From Beverwykella pulmonaria (taxonomy: Eukaryota; Ascomycota; Dothideomycetes; Pleosporales; Melanommataceae), in assembly GCA_001599595.1 (NCBI GenBank), contig BCHH01000002.1, positions 3,560,077 to 3,624,076 on the forward strand: DNA of 64,000 nucleotides, given 5' to 3'. The position numbers were made by a program, and so were the translations under genes. The notes under the pieces are model-generated. The model did not search any database. It was not told where the DNA came from and worked only from the letters and a program-made list of their open reading frames with translations. The number at the start of each line of letters is the position of its first letter. Within the stretch, counting starts at the first letter, position 1. Shown in pieces: positions 58,351 to 64,000 of the stretch.

Positions 58351-59569
58351 CTTGGGAGACCTGCGAGCTGCCTTTCCAACTGGAAGACACGACCATCTTT
58401 ATACCACATTGCAGAGATCGAAATCAAGGCAGAATTGATAGGAAAGATGAGATAACGAAGACTAGAAATGGATTGGTGATGGACAAGGTATGAAATCCTG
58501 GTGGCTGGAAAGGCCGCTAGTGTAGCCGGTGAGTCTTGGCATGGAGCAGAGAAAGAGAAAATCCGGGACACCAGCGGGAGCTTATCATGGATAGGGAATA
58601 ATCAACTTGTCATCGTTCTAAAGGATGTTACAAATTACCGTAGGAGTTACTTATGGGCGGTCCAAGTAGTATGGCATGGTTACAAACAATGCCTAAATAT
58701 GTCGAGGCCAACAGCCTTTAGCTTATAGAGTCATTAATTTCCTAGATGCCGTTCGTGCATTTCGGAATTTAGCGAATTGTGTGTAGAGGGGATTGATGTT
58801 GTTCGTATGCTTCCAGTGAAATTGGAGGGTGACAAAGGCATACCAGACGCCTTCGCGCAATACTATCCAAAACGCCAAGCCCAGGAGCGTGCACCTAAGC
58901 ACTGTCATCCACGCAGTTAGGATATCATTGCAAACTCTAATGCGTTTTGTGCATAACGACACGATTCCGATAAGTCTAAGACCACTAGTGATCACCGGAA
59001 CAAAGCTGGTAACGAAATGGTACTGTAAGAATGGAGTGAAGAAATTGAAGGAACTGAGTGAGCTGTTAGTTATTGAAGATGAGTTTCAGGTTTAATAGTG
59101 TGTCACATGACGAAGCCAAGTAATTTCTAAGAATCTAGAGAATAAGAGGCCGTGGCCAAGAGAACGCAAGATCAATTAAGTGGGGACCACTCTGTACCTA
59201 CAGCAGGACAAGCCCACAATCAATGCAGCTCTGCCTGAAAAAGTCAGGAATGGCCTCCGATCACATCAGCTTCAAACGCGTTCGAATCTGAGGGGAGTGT
59301 GTAAGTCTAGAAACACCACTAATAGTTACATCACGTGCATGGATATACCACTGACTAATCAAGCCCGCTGTACTATATATATCAGCTATCCATTACATAC
59401 ATCATACACATGAGAATACCTACGTACATACACAATACAAACCATCATACCCCCTAATCGCTACCCTCCTTACAGCCTCCGGCTACATGGCCAAGATATG
59501 ATTGCGATACGCAGTAGCTCTTGGGTAGTGTAGGCTAAGTTTCTGCTCTGCTACTTCCTCGTACCGCTC
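58351..59569. other. 1.2 kb intergenic region, no gene seen
   Basis: AT-rich DNA between the amidase start and the 3' end of the NB-ARC-TPR gene. A GTTCGAATCTGAG word near 59280 recalls a tRNA T-arm but has no matching cloverleaf. Small open frames lack support. Confidence 0.5.
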
Positions 59570-62074
59570 CTACTCATGTAGAAGATGCGCAAGACTGTGG
59601 GCAGAGTTTAGCGATTTGGGGTGCTCCTTGCCCAGCTTCTTCTCCCTCACTTCCAGCGCCCGCCGGTGCAGCCTCTCGGCCTCGTCATACTTCCCCTGGT
59701 CCCGCAGCACCAAAGCTAGATTATCCATGCTCGTCAGCGTATACGGGTGCTGCTCGCCCAGCTTCTTCTCCCTCCCTTCCAGCGCCCCCCGGTGNAGCCC
59801 CTCNGCCTCGTCATACTTCCCCTGGGCCCGCAGCACCAAAGCTAGATTATCCATGCTCGTCAGCGTATACGGGTGCTGCTCGCCCAGCTTCTTCTCCCTC
59901 CCTTCCAGCGCCCGCCGGTGTAGCCCCTCTGCCTCGTCATACTTCCCCTGGTCCCGCAGCACCAAAGCTAGATTATCCATGCTCGTCAGCGTATACGGGT
60001 GCTGCTCGCCCAGCTTCTTCTCCCTCCCTTCCAGCGCCCCCCGGTGTAGCCCCTCTGCCTCGTCATACTTCCCCTGGGCCCGCAGCACCAAAGCTAGATT
60101 ATCCATGCTCGTCAGCGTATACGGGTGCTGCTCGCCCAGCTTCTTCTCNCTCCCTTCCAGCGCCCGCCGGTGTAGCCCCTCTGCCTCGTCATACTTCCCC
60201 TGGTCCCGCAGCACCAAAGCTAGATTGTCCATGCTCGTCAGCGTATGCGGGTGCTGCTCGCCCAGCTCTTTCTTCCACCCTTCTGAAGCTCGCCGAACAA
60301 GCATCTCGGCCTCATCGTATTTCCCCTGGTCCTTCAGCACCCCCGCCAGGTTGTGCATGCTCCCCAGCGTATACAAGTCCTGCTCGCCCAGCTTCTTCCT
60401 CCTCCCTTCCAGCGCTCGCCGGTGAAGCTTCTCTGCCTCCTCGTACTTCCCCTGATGATGCAGCACCGACGCCAAGTTATTCACGCTTATCAGTGTATTG
60501 GGGTGCTGCTTGCCTTGGTTCTTCTCGTCTCCTGCCAGCGCTCGCCGGTGGAGCTTCTCCGCCTCGTTGTACTCCCCCTGTTCCCGTAGCACCTCCGCTA
60601 AGACACTGACGCTTCCTAGTGTTACTTGGTGATCTCGCCCCAGCACCCTGTCTAGAGATGAGATCACCTTCGTCAGTATCTTGCGCCCAGTCTCATAGTT
60701 CCCCTTCGTCTGCAAATACGACGCCGCTTTTGTGAGCACCTCAGCCCATGCGTTCACCTCTTCATCTGCTGCCGGCTCGGTCTTGAACAGCGGCTCGACG
60801 TGCGGAAGCAGCTGCTGGCACTGCGCCCAGTCTTCATACTGACCGGTCGGAAACTTCCGCGCCATTAACTCCACAAACTCCCTCTTCCACCGCTCCGCAT
60901 TGCTAAACGACGACAACCACACCTGTGTGCAGAATTGCACCAGCGCATGCATCTCGCACGCGTCCGTCTCAGCCGTTACTGCTACAAGAGAATATGCTTG
61001 TAGCAGGTCGAGGTCCTCATCAAACGCGCTGTCGGCATCTTCTTCATCGTCCACTACAGCTATGCTCCTGTTGTGCTGCCGTAGTATCGACTCAGGGATG
61101 CTCTGCGGGTTGAAGAAGCTCATCAGCGACAGCAGCTCCGCAGCTGACGGCCGCTCCTGGCGGACGCGCTCGAACGACATCTGCCATGTCGTCACCACGG
61201 AGTTAGACGCGCTCTCGTCGCGCCGCAAGTCACCGGCGTCCCAGTTGAGCAGGCTTTCTCGCTTCTTGCCGTTCGCGCGAAACTCTTTCAGATAGCTACC
61301 AATCGTCATACGCGCCCGCCGGTTGATGTATGCTGCAGCTTGGGTGATAGCGAGAGGCATGTAGTCGAGAGCACTCAGCAGCTCCGCCGCGCCGTCTGTA
61401 GTTGACGCTACCTGCAGTTTGTTGCGGAGCAGCTGCAGGCCCTGAGCCTCATCTAGTGCCAGCACCTCTCTAATGTTGTTGTAGCCTCCCGCCAGTCTAG
61501 CTGCCGCGTCTTTGCTCCGAGAAGTGACCAGGATCGATCCGTTGCGGCTTTGCGGGAGGTAGGTAGCAAGCGATATTGGCGCGTCACCATTGAGGTTGTG
61601 CCGCTGGCGCTTTCGTGAGGGGAAAAAGGTCTCAATATCATCGACGTTGTCTAACACCATTGTCCACTGTCCGTTCGTCTCGTCGCACAGCCAGTCGCTC
61701 ACCAGCCGCAACACATCCGCCTTTGGGTCATGTCGCCCCAGCAGCTCAAGCCTATCCGCTATGCCTCTATACGCTTCCTCAAACCTGGCCCGGGTGCTAG
61801 CGTGCACCCAGAACACAAATGTCTGCAAAGGTGTATCACGGATGCTGTGAGCATATTGGATAGCGAGCTGTGACTTGCTTTGTGCCTTTTAGTATCTTCT
61901 TATACGAGTAGTGGACATTGCCTTACCCTACCCCGCCAAGGCCAACGAGCGCTGCCCGAGCGCCTGGTTGTGTACATTTATCGTGGACCCACGCTAGGAT
62001 CTCAGGTCGGTCAACGAAGTCAGGGTCTGCGGCGAACGGGACGGTGGAGAACGGTTCGCGCTTTCGCCTTCGCC
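59570..62074 (-). CDS. NB-ARC-TPR STAND protein, 5' end unresolved
   Basis: Two exons are clear: 62074-61927 and 61877-59570, together about 818 residues. The 49-nt intron splits the P-loop, which rejoins as G-L-G-G-V-G-K-S-Q-L-A-I-Q-Y. Before it lies R-P-E-I-L-A-W-V-H-D-K-C, typical of fungal NB-ARC proteins. Walker B-like W-T-M-V-L-D-N-V-D-D and the sensor I-L-V-T-S-R-S-K follow, then a winged-helix part and eight to nine kinesin-light-chain-type TPRs of 42 residues. The exon at 62074 has no start codon and begins in mid-codon after a CAG, so at least one upstream exon exists. In this class a variable N-terminal effector (such as a hydrolase or phosphorylase) is common; I could not identify it. 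Three bases are ambiguous within the TPR array. Confidence 0.85.
59620..60250 (-). repeat. Nearly identical 126-bp TPR units in an alternating two-unit pattern
   Basis: Five consecutive 42-codon units are almost identical at DNA level. They alternate between L-V-L-R-D-Q with H-R-R-A and L-V-L-R-A-Q with H-R-G-A, making a 252-bp higher-order repeat. Ambiguous bases at 59795, 59804 and 60149 fall inside these units. Confidence 0.9.
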
Positions 62075-63064
62075 CTGATATAATTAGCTGCGCAGCAGTT
62101 GGTAGCAGGAGTCTAGCGCGCCGTCTGCTTGGGCGGATCCAAAGTTAAAGTTCATTATTCCGCCAGGCCCACATTGCGGAGCAGGAATAGCGACGTAGGC
62201 GTCAATGGGTCCATGGAATTCGCTGGCCATCCTCGCATTAGGATCGTAGCTCCCGCAGGATCGTGCAAGTGTGGAGGGGAAGAGTGCAGAATGTTAAGGT
62301 CTTCCCTAGCTGCGCAAATCACGAGAACGCCAAGGCGTTGTCTCAGTCCTGGGCGCTTAGATTCCCGCCGTTCATCACACTTCTGCAACCTAGCTGTTCA
62401 GCAAAATATCACTCTATCAAGATTTAATTCTTGCTTAGCTTTCTCAGCGCGCGCCTTCTGGAACGCAAAGACGACGGCGACTTCAGCCTGACCTGGTGTG
62501 TTGGCAACAGCATCTCGCGCTAAGCCATCCTCTCCTACCCAGGGAGCAGATCAAGAAGAGGCTACCTACAAAGATCTTTACACAAAGTAGCACGTTGTTG
62601 TGGACCGGGTCAAGGAGAACAACGGAAGTTCTACCTCAACAACTGCGACTTTGCAGACCACGTTCGCCGGGCCAATCGTGCGTGCGCTGACCTCACACCA
62701 ACCCACACCTTGGATATCTGCACTATCTTTACAAAAGCGAAGCTGTAGCGCCGTTTTCGTTGCATCGATTGCCGGATCCAGACGCATAGGCGTGAAGATG
62801 TCAAAGTATTTCTTACCTTTGGTAATCGCGTTCATTTCCGCTATCTTATACTGGCTAGGGCGATGTTCAGCCCAACGTCCTACTGGAGGATATACACGTG
62901 CTAACCGAAGGCCTCTAGGCGGTGTGGTAAGAATGTGGGCTGAATATATCAAAGCACTATGAACTCGAACCACTATACAATATCAGACATGCACCCACTG
63001 CCCAAAAACTCTACCAGGGAAAGGTGGCAAACAAAGGAAAACATAATAAAGCAAAAGGCCACAA
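62075..63064. other. Unresolved region upstream of the NB-ARC gene
   Basis: It must contain the missing 5' exon(s) of the NB-ARC-TPR gene. Several minus-strand open segments look protein-like: 62388-62155 (S-P-P-H-L-H-D-P-A-G-A-T), a helical stretch near 62500-62430 (F-Q-K-A-R-A-E-K-A-K-Q-E-L) and 62973-62578 (131 codons, V-Y-P-P-V-G-R-W-A-E-H-R-P). I could not join them by convincing splice sites, nor recognise a domain. They could be exons of one gene or remnants of a disrupted one. Confidence 0.4.
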
Positions 63065-64000
63065 CTATGATAACGCAACTAACTCAACATCTGGAGCCAC
63101 CTCCCTCTCCATTACCTTAACTCCATCTGATCCGCTCTCAACCTTAGTTGCTACCTCGGTAAAAGCAACGTTAGCAAGCTTATCAATAATCTTTAAAGCC
63201 GCCATCTCCAAAGCCAAAGGCGCCTGGGTGTCGACTAGCGTTTCCTCCTCAGCCCACTCTACCACGCTAGACTCTGCTTCCTGTTCCACAATCGTGGTCT
63301 CATCGTCCTCCTGAGACTTCAGCTCTCGCTCGTGTGTTTGTAAGATCTGTTTGACATGCTCGCTTTGCGGCTTCACTTTGTCCTTGCTATTCGGCTTTAC
63401 TTCTTTTTCTTCCACCTGACATTCTGGAATCGAGGTTTTTGGCGGGTCTAAGCTTTCTTCTTGTTCGTCAAGATGTAAGTTGACCAACGCATCCGAGATA
63501 TCCGTTCCCCATGGCGCTGATGTATCTTGATCACCATCCGTAGCTTCGATAATTGGTGAAGGAGGCAACAGTATCTGCGCAGGCAGTAATTCCTCGTCAA
63601 CTGACGCGCTCTTCGAAGACGACAACGCCGCCGCCTTTCCACGTGGTGGTTCATTCTCGGGCAGCGTTTGATTCTCAAGAACCAACCGCGTTTGGAGCAG
63701 CGATTGGAAAGACGAGGGCCCAGTCTTCGTCAAGGGCCCAGATTTAGACGATGAAACTGCTTCAAAGACGAAATCAGTTTTGGGGAATGCACTAGTATTG
63801 AAGAGCGTCTTTGGTAGTGAATCTGATTTGAGGAGCGGTTCGCTCTTTGGTAATAGATCCTTTTTGAAGAGTGACTGTGTCTTAAATAGTGGCTCTTTAG
63901 TAGACGGCTTGGATATATTCAACAATCGTTCGGCCTGAGAATGCGGCTTAGCCCCAACAATGGACGGTGTTTTTGATTGCGCCCCGGTGCCACAGGGTGG
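63065..64000 (-). CDS. Protein of unknown function, 5' truncated by window edge
   Basis: The frame is open on the minus strand from the window edge to a stop at 63065, at least 311 residues. There is no obligatory start inside, so the gene continues to the right. The first third is basic and Ser/Leu/Lys-rich with a repeated K-S-E/D-x-L-L-K-S pattern. The remainder is acidic and Glu/Lys-rich, probably disordered. It ends with a helical segment (A-L-E-M-A-A-L-K-I-I-D-K-L). No domain was recognised. Confidence 0.6.
   Translation of the reverse strand, partial: PPCGTGAQSKTPSIVGAKPHSQAERLLNISKPSTKEPLFKTQSLFKKDLLPKSEPLLKSDSLPKTLFNTSAFPKTDFVFEAVSSSKSGPLTKTGPSSFQSLLQTRLVLENQTLPENEPPRGKAAALSSSKSASVDEELLPAQILLPPSPIIEATDGDQDTSAPWGTDISDALVNLHLDEQEESLDPPKTSIPECQVEEKEVKPNSKDKVKPQSEHVKQILQTHERELKSQEDDETTIVEQEAESSVVEWAEEETLVDTQAPLALEMAALKIIDKLANVAFTEVATKVESGSDGVKVMEREVAPDVELVALS

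Noticed and set aside
59262..59300. tRNA-like T-arm word
   Set aside because: Only the T-loop-like word is present; no acceptor stem or anticodon arm could be paired.

Overview
This is about 64 kb of a filamentous ascomycete nuclear genome (Pezizomycotina, most likely Dothideomycetes; I cannot name a genus). The evidence is short 39-60 nt GT-AG introns in almost every gene, NACHT and NB-ARC STAND proteins of fungal type, secreted and cell-wall proteins, and fungal orthologues of acetyl-CoA synthetase, MOB1 and ADAM proteases. A 100-N assembly gap and three ambiguous bases lie inside repetitive coding sequence. Exon-intron structures were assembled by hand from splice motifs, frame continuity and family resemblance. 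Every complete spliced model has a length divisible by three.

Left block (1-13.8 kb), an immune-like or incompatibility-like cluster: the C-terminus of a WD40 protein; 2.2 kb without a clear gene; a NACHT STAND protein with a Tyr/Pro/Ser/Gln-rich tail; a convergent DUF7580-type protein with a helical N-terminus; and, divergent from it across only 254 bp, a 1,428-residue chimera. The chimera joins a fungal C2H2 protein and a bZIP basic region to stretches that look copied from conserved regulators: an Nbp2/Skb5-type SH3, a Whi3-type RRM and an Fcp1-type Cys/His motif. This is the most unusual locus in the window and resembles an NLR neighbourhood with integrated decoys.

Centre-left (14-31 kb), surface and secreted functions: two divergently transcribed single-pass membrane proteins, a secreted GH5 endoglucanase, a very large chitin-binding (three CBM18) Ser/Thr-repeat wall protein that contains the gap and a broken C-terminal module, and an ADAM-type membrane metalloprotease.

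Centre-right (31-51 kb), mostly conserved genes: cytosolic acetyl-CoA synthetase, a MABP1/WDR62-like WD40 protein, a short STAND-N-terminal-domain-only protein, a relic of an MFS transporter, a mitochondrial Msp1-related AAA ATPase, MOB1 with a 24-bp minisatellite upstream, and an F-box protein.

Right block (51-64 kb): a GH63-type glycosidase with two micro-exons, a secreted amidase with an Arp1-type N-terminal domain, an NB-ARC-TPR STAND protein with almost identical TPR units, and the C-terminal part of an unknown protein that runs off the right edge. Three STAND genes plus one STAND-domain-only gene are thus interspersed with core metabolism and signalling genes.
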